A stretch of DNA of 21,000 nt from a virus, in IMG/VR virus record IMGVR_UViG_3300042465_002626, positions 1 to 21,000 of that record, one strand, 5' to 3'. The translations under genes and the position numbers were made by a program. The notes below the pieces were generated by a model, which worked only from the letters and a program-made list of their open reading frames with translations, had not been told where the DNA came from and did not search any database. Shown piece after piece: positions 11,868 to 20,401 of the stretch (its first letter is position 1; each line of letters starts with the position of its first letter).

Positions 11868-12812
11868 TTATACTCCGTAAAGAACTACGTCTGAACCAAT
11901 ACCGTATTGAATACCTGCGTTGTAACGTAAAATAACTCTAACGTTGTTACTTCCGTCAATATCCGCCATATCAATAGTTTTCACAAGTGAATTGTCATTT
12001 AAAAGTCCGCATCCAAAATAAAGGTTGTCTACAGTTGTTGCAATCATATTGTTTGCACCAAGTCCGTTAGCCATAAAAATTGGAATACCATCATAAGATA
12101 AACTTCCGTTTGTGTACCATTGTGTTCCTTGTGTGTTTGTTCCGTTTGCCCCTAAACCTGAAGCTGCAAAACCACCCAAAGCACGAACGTACAATTTAGC
12201 AATCTTTTGAGAAACATAAATTCTTAATCCTTCGTTTCCATAAAGTGAAGCTGGAATTAAATCTACTGTTCTTCCTATTTCGCCAATTACAGTTGTTGCG
12301 TCTAAAGTTGTTGTCAATGGAGAAGAAACGTCGATAACGTCTGCGTCTGCTAACATCAAAGTTTTAAATCCTGCAAATTCTCCTGCTGTTGCGTTTGTTC
12401 CGTTCCAAATTGTAGTTTCAATTTTAGCTGCTACTTTAGCTGCTACGTGTGCAATTAAAAAGTCTGCAAAAGTTTTAGGCAACGTTTTGAACGCTGAATA
12501 ACCCATACTTGCCGATTGCCAAGATTGTGCAAGGTCTAACTTGCAAAGTTGTAAATTTACTTGAAATTCTTCTGTTGTTAATACTCTTTCAGTTAGTGTT
12601 ACCGTTCCTGAAGCGGTAAAATCACAAGTTGCGTTTGCTACGATGTCACCTGTAGCGACTTTTTGCATAACTTGTTTGTAAGCAACGTTTGGAAGTATAG
12701 ATACTCCGCCTTGCTCTAATGTTGGTGCAGACAATAAAGCTGCTGCTAAATACTTACCTGCAAACTCACCTGCGTAAGTTGTGGTAATTGCTGGGTTTGA
12801 ACCAAATGGCAT
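11868..12812 (-). CDS. Major capsid protein, HK97-fold type
   Basis: A 314-aa protein with the composition and layout of an HK97-type major capsid protein. A flexible N-arm region is followed by alternating strands and helices (LSAPTLEQGGVSILPNVAYK; TERVLTTEEFQVNLQLCKLD; a helix at FADFLIAHVAAKVAAKIETT). Next come NGTNATAGEFAGF and an A-domain-like C-terminal half with YDGIPIFMANG and VDNLYFGCGL, the last typical of capsid proteins just before the final strands. It lies after the protease, 45-aa and scaffold genes, the canonical protease-scaffold-capsid order, and is followed by its own terminator. Length is normal for a phage with a separate scaffold. It forms the icosahedral shell. Confidence 0.8.
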   Translation of the reverse strand: MPFGSNPAITTTYAGEFAGKYLAAALLSAPTLEQGGVSILPNVAYKQVMQKVATGDIVANATCDFTASGTVTLTERVLTTEEFQVNLQLCKLDLAQSWQSASMGYSAFKTLPKTFADFLIAHVAAKVAAKIETTIWNGTNATAGEFAGFKTLMLADADVIDVSSPLTTTLDATTVIGEIGRTVDLIPASLYGNEGLRIYVSQKIAKLYVRALGGFAASGLGANGTNTQGTQWYTNGSLSYDGIPIFMANGLGANNMIATTVDNLYFGCGLLNDNSLVKTIDMADIDGSNNVRVILRYNAGIQYGIGSDVVLYGV

Positions 12813-12838
12813 TTTGTTAAGTTTTTAAATTGTTAATA

Positions 12839-13414
12839 CTAATTGTTTATTTTTTCTATAATTGAATCCATTATTGAACGTGGTCTTTTACTTGCGTATT
12901 GGAAATGTTCAACTTCATTCGTGTTTTCAGGGTTAAACGCAATTGGCTTTACGTCTGCAAGTTCGGTTACTTCTGTTGTAACTTCGTCAACTTTAGACAA
13001 CTTTTCTAATTGTGCTTTTAACTCTATATTTTCTTGTGTTAATTTTTCTATTTCTGCAAAGAATGTTTCTTTAACTACGCTTTCAATTGTCTTCTTTGCT
13101 GTTGGTGTTGCTTGTGCTTCAACTTCTTCTTCAACTTCTGGCGTTTCTTCAACAACTTCTTCTTCTGTTGCAACTTCTTTTATTTCTAAAATAATTCCTT
13201 CAACTTCTACTACTAAAATACGTCCGTCTTCTAACTCATATTCTCCAATTGGAACAGGAATTTTTTGTTCGTCTTCCGTTACAATAAAAACTTCTTTGTC
13301 CATTTCAAAAGCATCAGCTTCAAAAATTGTTATTCCGTCCATTAATTTCATTGTTTCAAGTTTTACTTCCATTCCAAGTAAAGTTTTGATTTGGTTAATT
13401 ACGCTTGTTTTCAT
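12839..13414 (-). CDS. Candidate capsid scaffold protein
   Basis: A 191-aa, strongly acidic protein. Residues about 15-80 form a small beta-rich part (KLETMKLMDGITIFEADAFE, PVPIGEYELEDGRILVVEVEG). A Glu/Val/Thr low-complexity linker follows (about 82-104), and then a coiled coil (about 110-145: SVVKETFFAEIEKLTQENIE, LKAQLEKL). The C-terminal end is basic (KRPRSIMDSIIEKINN), where scaffolds commonly contact the capsid protein. Together with its position between prohead protease and major capsid genes, this supports an internal assembly scaffold that the XkdF-type protease would remove. The N-terminal beta part is unusual for a simple scaffold and may have another role. There is no sequence-level family match that I can name. 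Confidence 0.65.
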   Translation of the reverse strand: MKTSVINQIKTLLGMEVKLETMKLMDGITIFEADAFEMDKEVFIVTEDEQKIPVPIGEYELEDGRILVVEVEGIILEIKEVATEEEVVEETPEVEEEVEAQATPTAKKTIESVVKETFFAEIEKLTQENIELKAQLEKLSKVDEVTTEVTELADVKPIAFNPENTNEVEHFQYASKRPRSIMDSIIEKINN

Positions 13415-13475
13415 TTGTTTGTTTTAGGTTATATTTATATAATTTAATTGTTTATTTTTTGTTGTATTTTCAAAC

Positions 13476-13613
13476 TTAACGTCCTTGTCTTGTATAAGTT
13501 TTAGTATAATTTTTACTTGACTTTAATTTACTATTTCGTGTTTTTGCGTGTACTCCTGCACGTTTAACTTTCGGTTTTTTAAGATGAATTTTAACGTTAG
13601 TTTGCTTCGCCAT
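13476..13613 (-). CDS. Small very basic head-region protein, 45 aa
   Basis: The frame opens at an ATG at 13613-13611, 17 nt inside the end of the protease gene, and stops at TAA 13478-13476. The product is highly basic: MAKQTNVKIHLKKPKVKRAG, then VHAKTRNSKLKSSKNYTKTY, ending TRQGR, with no Asp or Glu at all. It is probably disordered and nucleic-acid binding. I recall similar tiny basic proteins beside the head genes of flavobacterial phages. A role in packaging charge balance or prohead assembly is inference. Tight coupling to the protease gene and normal codon use support it. The 49 bp between it and the scaffold gene hold nothing notable. Confidence 0.65.
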   Translation of the reverse strand: MAKQTNVKIHLKKPKVKRAGVHAKTRNSKLKSSKNYTKTYTRQGR

Positions 13614-14181
13614 TTAAAATAATTTCTTTTATTTTGTCCATTAAAATTTGCTCGTCATTTACTAAACTCATTTCGTATTTGTCCGCAAAATAACCTTCAA
13701 TAGAAAATCCTTTTACTTCACCAAGTTTTACTTTGTTCCAAATTTCATCGTTGTTTACTTTCATAGAAATAACCCAAGTACCTTTTGGAAAATTAAATCC
13801 GTAGTTCGTGCTTTTGTCGTTTTTCCCTTCTGTAATCCAACTTTCGACAACCGACATTCCGTCTAACTTTTGTTTATGTTCTAAAGTTGCGTTGTTCTGG
13901 TTGCTATTCATAAAAAATAACTCACTTGCTTTTCTTACAGTTTCTTCAGAAAAGTAAATATAGTATTCTTCGTTCTTGTCGTTTTTGCGGTAAATTTGTT
14001 TGTTAGGAATTAACGCTGCACCCATTAAAATACGCTTTTCAGCATCAACTTCTTTTAACTCTATTTCGTGTTTTTTTAGTGCTATAAAGTCGCTTTCGAT
14101 TGCAGGACTTGACACTACTGAAACTGCGTCTATTCCGCTTGTCTCGTCTTTTTCGTCAATTATTAATTCAACTATTCGCAT
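13597..14181 (-). CDS. Prohead protease, XkdF-like (herpesvirus-type serine protease)
   Basis: A 194-aa protein with the pattern of PBSX XkdF / peptidase S78-type prohead proteases. Seen: an N-terminal strand region (GIDAVSVVSSPAIES at 16-30), LMGAALIPNKQIYR (52-65), YYIYFSEETVRKASELFF (73-90), a candidate catalytic His in TLEHK (H102), VVESWI (111-116), PKGTWVISMKV (132-142), and a candidate catalytic Ser in VKGFSIEGYF (S160). In this family the nucleophile Ser lies after His in just this GxS context. It cleaves scaffold and capsid N-termini during maturation. It is followed by the 45-aa, scaffold and capsid genes. The length is normal and the gene looks intact. Confidence 0.83.
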   Translation of the reverse strand: MRIVELIIDEKDETSGIDAVSVVSSPAIESDFIALKKHEIELKEVDAEKRILMGAALIPNKQIYRKNDKNEEYYIYFSEETVRKASELFFMNSNQNNATLEHKQKLDGMSVVESWITEGKNDKSTNYGFNFPKGTWVISMKVNNDEIWNKVKLGEVKGFSIEGYFADKYEMSLVNDEQILMDKIKEIILNGEAN

Positions 14182-14219
14182 AATATATTAATTAAATTAT
14201 TGTTTGTTTGTTGTATTTT

Positions 14220-16319
14220 CTAACCGCCTAAAGTTGCGTTTGCTAACCTGTTCCTATCTAACGCCTGTTGTGAAGTTACTTGTCCTGAAACAACGTATGC
14301 TTGTATTGGTTGTTGGTTTAGACTTGCTAACTGATTAACTCCACTTTGTCCAACTACGTTAAATTGTGGTGCTGACATTGTTGGAGCTGTTGGAACGTTA
14401 CCGCCACCACCACCACCTGCTGAACTACCACCACCTTCAAATTGTGTTCCTGCTATTTTTGCTATTTGAATTGCTCCGGTTGCAGCTGCTATTCCTGCTT
14501 CAACAAATTGCATTCCTGTTGCTAATTTAATTGGGTTACCACCCGCAGTTAAAGCGCCTGTAACTGCTAAATAAGTATTTGCAATAGCTGAAGCGAGGTT
14601 AAATGCTTTTTGTGTTTTAAACGCTTTACGTTGGTCTTTTTCGCTTTTACCTGCGCTCATTTGAAAAGCATCGTTTAAAATAGATAAAGCCGACATTGCC
14701 ATTTGTATTTTTTTATTTGTATTGCTTCTTGTTTTTGTAAGTTCTTCGTTTTCTAAAGTTTCTTTATCTTTTGAATATTTTATATCAAGTGCTTTTAAAA
14801 TTTCTTTATTGTCCTTGTATAATAATTGGTCGGCTTCGTATTGAGTTGTTAATTTTGATAATTTTAATTCTTCTTCACTTAACGTAAGTTCTTTTAACTT
14901 TAAATCTTCAGCAGCTTTTTTGTCTTTGTCTGCTTTGTCTAATACGCCTTTTTTCTTTAAATAATCGTTTTCTAATGCTAACAATAAATCTTTATTTCCT
15001 TTAGCCGCAGTTATTTCTTTTTGATAAGCATCATAAAGTTTTTGTTGCTCGGTGTCGGTAAGTGCCGCAATTTTATCAAAAATTTGTTGGTCGTATTTAT
15101 CTTCAATTTTTAATTTTTCTGCGGCTTCTGTTTTTTTTAATTCTGTTATGTCTAATTTATGTTTTGCCGCTTCATCGTAAAGTTCTTTGTATTTTCTTTG
15201 AACTCCAACAATTTCTTTTGCTTCATCACTTAATAAACTATCTGAATATGCTGTTTCAAGTTCTTTAATTTTCTTTAAAGCATCTTCTTTTTGTTTTACT
15301 CTTTCTTTTTCCTTTTCTGCGTTTTCTTTTCCACGTTCTTTAGCTGCATTTATTGCTTCTTTATTTTCGGCTGTTTCTTGACGCGCTAACATTTTTTTCT
15401 GCCTGTTCAATTTAATGCCAGTCATTGCACCTTCGGTTTCCGCTTCGTTCAACGCAATAGTAGCTTCACGAATTTCTTGCTTCATTTTTATTTCTGCCTG
15501 TCCGCCTAATGCCTTTGCTTTTCCTTTTAAAATTTCTAAATCTTTAGCAGCTATTCTTGTGCGTTCTGCTGCGGCTTTATTTTCTTCTTTTGTTACTAAC
15601 GCAAGTGCTTTGCGTTTTTCATTCATTGAAGTAGTTTCATCCGTTAAAATCTCTCTTGACTGAACAAGTAATTTATTAACTTCTGATTGTGCTACTGATT
15701 GTTCTTTTTTGGCTTTATTATTTGCTTGTTGTTCTTTTTCTAAAGCTCTAACAATTTTAAAAGTTTTACCACTTGCTGCGTCTCCTAATTGTTTAAACGA
15801 ATCAGCCGCTTCTCCGTTTGCGTTTTTAATCGCTTCGGAAGCACCTTTAAAATCTAAAGTTAAAAATTTATAAGCTGCTTGTACTGCGTAACCAAAAGCA
15901 CGGACTAAACCCATAGTTGCGTCTTTTACTTGTGTACCAACTGCGCTTAAACCTTCCCAAACTGCCGCTATTTCTTTACCGCCTTTAACGTTAGATTGAA
16001 ACGCTTCGTAAACAAGTTTTAAACCTGCAACGATTCCCGCAATAAGTAAAACAATTGGGTTTTTAAGCAAGTTCATAAATTGAGCGCCCAACTTCATTAC
16101 GCCACCTTCTGCCGCTCCAAGTCCCGGTACAAGTCCTGTAATTGCAGTTTTAATTGCTGCAAACGTTCCCATTTTAGCGCCTGTTGCTGCACTTGCATTT
16201 CCTAAAGTTGTAACTCCTGCCGCTGCCGCTGTTGATGAAGCTGCAACTCCACCTATTTCAGCAGATGCCTGAGAAGCGTTTGTTTTAACTTGTATTTCAA
16301 TTACTCTTTTTTCAGCCAT
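14220..16319 (-). CDS. Tail tape measure protein
   Basis: A 699-aa protein spanning the tail lumen. The N-terminus (about 1-80) is Ala/Gly/Thr-rich. A hydrophobic segment follows at about 88-106 (PIVLLIAGIVAGLKLVYEAF). About 190-560 is a long Lys/Glu/Ala-rich coiled coil. A second hydrophobic stretch lies near 573-620 (AFNLASAIANTYLAVTGALT). A Gly-rich hinge (GGGSSAGGGGGG) and a Gln/Ser-rich tail end it. This is the standard tape measure layout. If the whole chain spans the tail at about 0.15 nm per residue, a tail near 100 nm would follow, an inference. The protease gene comes next, so the tail module precedes the head module. Its ATG overlaps the 54-aa gene by 8 nt. Confidence 0.83.
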   Translation of the reverse strand: MAEKRVIEIQVKTNASQASAEIGGVAASSTAAAAGVTTLGNASAATGAKMGTFAAIKTAITGLVPGLGAAEGGVMKLGAQFMNLLKNPIVLLIAGIVAGLKLVYEAFQSNVKGGKEIAAVWEGLSAVGTQVKDATMGLVRAFGYAVQAAYKFLTLDFKGASEAIKNANGEAADSFKQLGDAASGKTFKIVRALEKEQQANNKAKKEQSVAQSEVNKLLVQSREILTDETTSMNEKRKALALVTKEENKAAAERTRIAAKDLEILKGKAKALGGQAEIKMKQEIREATIALNEAETEGAMTGIKLNRQKKMLARQETAENKEAINAAKERGKENAEKEKERVKQKEDALKKIKELETAYSDSLLSDEAKEIVGVQRKYKELYDEAAKHKLDITELKKTEAAEKLKIEDKYDQQIFDKIAALTDTEQQKLYDAYQKEITAAKGNKDLLLALENDYLKKKGVLDKADKDKKAAEDLKLKELTLSEEELKLSKLTTQYEADQLLYKDNKEILKALDIKYSKDKETLENEELTKTRSNTNKKIQMAMSALSILNDAFQMSAGKSEKDQRKAFKTQKAFNLASAIANTYLAVTGALTAGGNPIKLATGMQFVEAGIAAATGAIQIAKIAGTQFEGGGSSAGGGGGGNVPTAPTMSAPQFNVVGQSGVNQLASLNQQPIQAYVVSGQVTSQQALDRNRLANATLGG

Positions 16320-16476
16320 TATCTTTTATTTTTTTTCTTAAGTTTCTTCTTAATGCTTGTTTATATTGTTCTTTTATGGAAGTAGTAAATTTATATTTAC
16401 CCTTTGCGATGTCAATGTTTTCACTTTCACCGTAAAAATCACTTAACAAAAGCATTTCTATTATTTTGTTTATCAT
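16312..16476 (-). CDS. Small basic protein before tape measure gene, 54 aa
   Basis: The frame opens at an ATG at 16476-16474 that overlaps the stop of the 779-aa gene by 4 nt, and its TGA lies 8 nt inside the tape measure gene. The sequence starts MINKIIEMLLLSDFYGESEN and ends with a basic helix (SIKEQYKQALRRNLRKKIKD). It is probably helical. It occupies the slot where long-tailed phages keep tail assembly chaperones, just before the tape measure gene, but it is far shorter than known chaperones and I see no slippery frameshift site. Double overlap strongly supports that it is translated. Function unknown. Confidence 0.65.
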   Translation of the reverse strand: MINKIIEMLLLSDFYGESENIDIAKGKYKFTTSIKEQYKQALRRNLRKKIKDNG

Positions 16477-18812
16477 ACTTGGTTTATTATTATGTAACTT
16501 GTGTCCGTGTTTCCGTTAGTGTAGTTACTTGTTAAACTTATTGTAATTGTTCTTGCTGCGTTTGGTGGTACTCCTATTATTAGAAAACCTTCAGCTGTAA
16601 AAAGTAAACTTGACAAAGTAACATTACTTGCATTTGCGCTTTTTTGAACTCTTACTTCATAAACTCCTGTGCTAAAATAAATTGCTATTTTGTGATTGCT
16701 TCCTGTTCCTACTGGACTAATTTCGTACTTAATTGGTTTTATTTCTGCAAAGTCATTAATTAAAGTAAAGTTAACATCTCCTGTTGTCAAATCGCTTTGC
16801 ATTTCATTTATTAAATAACGTTTATCTCTTATAACAAGTCTGTCGTTTAACTGAAGTTGTGTAAGTAAAGAAATAGGAAGTATCGTTTTTACTTTTACAA
16901 GCCTATTTTTTTTGTTGTATAGGTTAATTAAATAACTTGCATAATATACAGAATAAAGAGAACTATCGTTTACAACATTATAAAAACTTGAAATTTCTGC
17001 ACCAAAATTTAATGTAACAGGAAAGAAACCGCCTAATGAATTTAATATATTTGTGTCTTGTCCAAATGGAACGTATTCTGGTATATGTGGACTTCCGCCG
17101 TCCCAATGTAAAGGTGTGCCTATTATAGTTGTTAATTGGTTCATATACAACAAGCAAGGTTTTGGTATGTAAGATGTCAACTCTTTATTTAAAGAATAAC
17201 CTACTTGCAAATTGTTTCCAAAGTTTGTATGTAATAAATTTTCAAATGGACTTTCTATTTTGTATTCTCCACCGTCATAATTCCAACCTATTTTTACATT
17301 TCCATAACCGTGTGCATCTGCATTAAATGGACTTTCAAGAAAGTATTTGTTCATAAAACATTCGCTATCTTGATACTTAAATTCGATTGACTTATACAAC
17401 TTCATTCGTTCAATTTCAATGCTTGTAACATCAGTAAATTGCGTTATATCTCTAATAATTCCCCTTCCATACCAAACGGGTAACGGGTCAAAAGTAAATA
17501 CGTTCTTCTCATTTGAGTAAACTGTTATATTAAACTCTTTGCATATTCCTGTAATAAAATCAGATATTTTCATATCAGGTGCTAAACCTGCTAAATCAGT
17601 TTGTCCACTACAATTTACAGTTGCTGTTGCTTGTCCAAAATAAAGTGGAATGTAGCCCGGAAGTTGATATGCAATATAATCAAAAGTAAGATTAAAAATA
17701 ATTGGTGTATTTGTTCTAATAATAAAACTTACTATTCCATTTCCATACCATCCAATATCGATAGGAAAATTTATTAAGCCGTCAACAATACTATATGCTA
17801 CTGCAAAAACTCCATTAACATAAAGGTCTAAATAACCAACAGCTCCTGCTGGAGTTGTTGAAGTTACAGAAATATAAAGGTTGTGTTGTATTCCACCATT
17901 TACAGGTGGTTGAAAAACGCCAACTTGAAAAGTGTTATTTGTTGTGTTAAATATTGTTGGGTCTAAAGAAGGTGTTCCAGATGTTGTTGCCCAAGTAACA
18001 ATAGTTGGAGAATTTACTTCAAATATTTGGCTTTTGTTTTTATACCATAAAAATGCTTTTCTAAATAAATCAGTTTGTAAAAATAAACCATTAAATGTTA
18101 TTCCGTATTGATTTTGTATTAAATCAAAAATACTTGCAACTCTAACCGCAGGAAATAATTCAGTATAAAAAAGTCTTCCGGTATTATGCCCTAAATTATT
18201 TACATTGCTTGAAGGATAGTTGTACCATTCTGGAAGGTTTGCTGTTGGTAATGGAACACTTGAACCAAATTGCCAAACTCGTTTAGAACTTATTAAAGGA
18301 TAACGAACGTCGTAATCAGTTACTAAACTATCTATTGTTATCCTATCAAAAACTTCTTTTTCAGTAAAATCGTGGTTTAAACTTGTATAATCTAATTGGC
18401 TTAATTTGTCTTCGTTGAAGTAATCTTTTAAACTTACACCTGCTCCGTAAAAAGTTACTGAATAACTATCGGGTCTTCCGTTTTTTAGGTTCGTCTTTTC
18501 AAGTTGAATTTTACCACGTCTAAATAACACCGTGTCAACTTCAATAAAAGCGTTGTATCTATTTTGGTAATCTATTATTCCTAAAGAGTCAACATCATTT
18601 TGGTAAAAGTGTTTAAATATAGCGTTGTTAGTTGGTGAACACGGAATTGTAAAACCTTGTGAATAGTCTGTAAAAATTTTACTTATATCCGAAATATTTT
18701 GTATTGTTGAACTTACGGAAATTTTTTCATCGTTAAATAATTCTAAACGTGCAAAGTTTGTTTCCGCTTGTGCAAAATCTGTTTCAATAAAAATGCCAAC
18801 TTCTCTTTTCAT
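16473..18812 (-). CDS. Large tail-tip / baseplate candidate protein, 779 aa
   Basis: A 779-aa virion protein. The N-terminal 135 residues (LFNDEKISVSSTIQNISDIS, IFTDYSQGFTIPCSPTNNAI, RGKIQLEKTNLKNGRPDSYS, VTFYGAG) form a conserved block that I associate with Bacteroidetes phage tail proteins placed next to the tape measure gene. A middle region (about 240-400) is beta-rich. About 470-700 holds hub-like strands ending RLVIRDKRYLINEMQSDLTT, reminiscent of tail-tip hub proteins that close around the tail end. The last 80 residues look like an Ig-like or Fn3-like beta sandwich. It overlaps the 346-aa gene by 1 nt (TAATG). A role as tail-associated hub or distal tail structure is inferred; no lytic domain is seen. 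Confidence 0.55.
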   Translation of the reverse strand: MKREVGIFIETDFAQAETNFARLELFNDEKISVSSTIQNISDISKIFTDYSQGFTIPCSPTNNAIFKHFYQNDVDSLGIIDYQNRYNAFIEVDTVLFRRGKIQLEKTNLKNGRPDSYSVTFYGAGVSLKDYFNEDKLSQLDYTSLNHDFTEKEVFDRITIDSLVTDYDVRYPLISSKRVWQFGSSVPLPTANLPEWYNYPSSNVNNLGHNTGRLFYTELFPAVRVASIFDLIQNQYGITFNGLFLQTDLFRKAFLWYKNKSQIFEVNSPTIVTWATTSGTPSLDPTIFNTTNNTFQVGVFQPPVNGGIQHNLYISVTSTTPAGAVGYLDLYVNGVFAVAYSIVDGLINFPIDIGWYGNGIVSFIIRTNTPIIFNLTFDYIAYQLPGYIPLYFGQATATVNCSGQTDLAGLAPDMKISDFITGICKEFNITVYSNEKNVFTFDPLPVWYGRGIIRDITQFTDVTSIEIERMKLYKSIEFKYQDSECFMNKYFLESPFNADAHGYGNVKIGWNYDGGEYKIESPFENLLHTNFGNNLQVGYSLNKELTSYIPKPCLLYMNQLTTIIGTPLHWDGGSPHIPEYVPFGQDTNILNSLGGFFPVTLNFGAEISSFYNVVNDSSLYSVYYASYLINLYNKKNRLVKVKTILPISLLTQLQLNDRLVIRDKRYLINEMQSDLTTGDVNFTLINDFAEIKPIKYEISPVGTGSNHKIAIYFSTGVYEVRVQKSANASNVTLSSLLFTAEGFLIIGVPPNAARTITISLTSNYTNGNTDTSYIIINQV

Positions 18813-19852
18813 TATATTACTGAATTAATAACATCGTATGCAAACTCAAACTCTAAAGAATAATTAATTTGTTTCGTGTTTATATGCTTAAACAACTCCG
18901 TGCTTTTAGTATTAATCTTTGCAGGTTTGTTGTCTATTAGAATTCGTTCGCTTAACATTATTTGTTTTAATACTTCCTTCCAAGTTTCGTAAACCCAACC
19001 TGTATTTACCTTAACACTTTTTTTGCCGTTAGTATTAAATGTTTTTCTTTGCCCTTCTAATCCACTATAAAAAGTTGTTGGAAATTGTGAAGTCTGCATC
19101 AAATTGTATTCCGTGTTTTCAACATTAAAGTTATCTGTACTTGCTTTAAAAAAGAATTCTCTTTGCCAAGCTCCGTACTTGTTTACAAAGTCAATTATAA
19201 CAGGTGTATATTTGCATTCTTCAAGCGGATAAAAATACCAAGTTGCTTGTACTGCTGAAGCTCCGTTTAAAATTTCTACTTTGTTTCCTTCGTTTACGTT
19301 TGCAGTTCTTACTCGTGGAATATCAAATGTCGAACTTGCTACTGCTAAACTTGTTACTACTGCGGTGCTTAAATTTGTGTAACGTGCTGTAAAACTTGCG
19401 CCTGTTGTTACTCTTATTTTTCCTGCGTCTGAAGTCGGGTTGTAGTAATAATTTCCTGCGTCAAGTCCGTAGTTTCCATTGTCAAAATTAAATCCTTGTT
19501 CGTAATATGAATAACCATCAAATGCTATGTAATCAATTGTATTTAAAAGAGTATAAGTCAAACCTACTAACTTATAACGTTTAACCCTTACGTTTACTCG
19601 TTCATTTGTTGGGTTAGTTGCCGCAGCGTTTCCACCTGCTGAACAACTTGTAAATCTTATGTATTCACGAATGTATGGTGATATGTCGTAAAGTGTTTCA
19701 ACGTTGTTTGACGCTGGTATTAATTTACTCAACGTATATTGTGGACTTCCTAAAAAAGAACCATTTGCTAAAAACAATTCTAATTTTGAGCCATTTTGCC
19801 CTGTTTCTGCAATCCTAATTAAATACGGTGAACGTGCAAATATATTAGCCAT
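18812..19852 (-). CDS. Tail structural protein candidate, 346 aa
   Basis: A 346-aa virion-type protein, mostly beta strand and low in charge. The N-terminus (ARSPYLIRIAETGQNGSKLE, then YTLSKLIPASNNVETLYDIS, PYIREYI, about 6-66) is a block I recognise from flavobacterial phage tail modules, always beside a protein like the 779-aa one. A Tyr/Asn-rich part follows (about 115-137: YYEQGFNFDNGNYGLDAGNY). A C-terminal part (about 225-345) has GAWQREFFFKAS and YSLEFEFAYDVI. It is coupled at both ends by 1-nt TAATG overlaps to the 182-aa and 779-aa genes, so the three are translated in step. A distal tail or baseplate component is the best guess; I cannot name a homologue with certainty. Confidence 0.5.
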   Translation of the reverse strand: MANIFARSPYLIRIAETGQNGSKLELFLANGSFLGSPQYTLSKLIPASNNVETLYDISPYIREYIRFTSCSAGGNAAATNPTNERVNVRVKRYKLVGLTYTLLNTIDYIAFDGYSYYEQGFNFDNGNYGLDAGNYYYNPTSDAGKIRVTTGASFTARYTNLSTAVVTSLAVASSTFDIPRVRTANVNEGNKVEILNGASAVQATWYFYPLEECKYTPVIIDFVNKYGAWQREFFFKASTDNFNVENTEYNLMQTSQFPTTFYSGLEGQRKTFNTNGKKSVKVNTGWVYETWKEVLKQIMLSERILIDNKPAKINTKSTELFKHINTKQINYSLEFEFAYDVINSVI

Positions 19853-20400
19853 TATTTCTTTTCGTTTTTAAATTGTGTTTGTTTAAATAAATTCATTGCA
19901 TCAAGTCCAAACTTTTCAACAAGTTCATCAGGCAATCTTTTAAATGCAGCTTCAAAGGGTTTGGTAAAAAATAAACTTGGTTTTATACCTTGTGCAAATA
20001 TTCTTTTCTGCAACCAAAAACCCAAAGTCTTATAACCACCCTTTGCAAATGTTCCGTCTGCATTTCTAAATCTTATATTCTTTTTTTGCGCCCATTTACT
20101 CAAAGGTTCAACAGGTGGCATTTTACTTTTAAAACTAAACGGACTATTCGGAGCTTTTTGTTTTCCGTTTTTTACTAAACTTGGGTTTGCGCCTTTAACT
20201 CCTTTGTCCTGAAATTGCCCGTATTGGTTCATTTCAAAGTCCATACTGAAACTATTCGGCATTGCCTTAACATTTCCTTTTAAACTTTCGTAAAGTCCTT
20301 TAGAAACGTTCTTTTGACTTCGAGTTAAATTCTTTCGTGCTTCTTTAATAACGTAATCACGAAACCTTTCAAGTTCTTTTTGTACTTCGCTTTGTTTCAT
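19852..20400 (-). CDS. HK97 gp10-like tail completion / neck protein candidate
   Basis: A 182-aa basic protein. The N-terminal helix (QKELERFRDYVIKEARKNLT, about 6-26) is followed by a 'G-L-[YK]-x-S-[IL]'-like segment (KGLYESLKGNVKAM, about 34-47). A strand-turn region follows with SMDFEMNQYGQFQDKGVKG (about 52-70) and PPVEPLSKWAQKKN. This order (helix, GLxxSL, then a YGxFxDxGxxG motif) is the signature of the gp10-like family of minor tail/head-closure proteins, which sit between head and tail. The C-terminal half (about 120-182) carries GYKTLGFWLQKRIFAQGIKP, usual for the group. The stop overlaps the next ATG by 1 nt, and 1 nt separates it from the 151-aa gene upstream. Confidence 0.68.
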   Translation of the reverse strand: MKQSEVQKELERFRDYVIKEARKNLTRSQKNVSKGLYESLKGNVKAMPNSFSMDFEMNQYGQFQDKGVKGANPSLVKNGKQKAPNSPFSFKSKMPPVEPLSKWAQKKNIRFRNADGTFAKGGYKTLGFWLQKRIFAQGIKPSLFFTKPFEAAFKRLPDELVEKFGLDAMNLFKQTQFKNEKK

Positions 20401-20401
20401 C

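Noticed and set aside
12843-13427. 194-codon plus-strand frame opposite the scaffold gene
   Set aside because: Ser/Thr-rich antisense shadow of the Glu/Val-rich scaffold frame; no promoter or recognisable product, and every real gene is on the minus strand.
14220-16319. Possible ATP-binding or enzymatic domain in the tape measure protein
   Set aside because: Gly runs are low-complexity hinges; no Walker or lytic motif was found.
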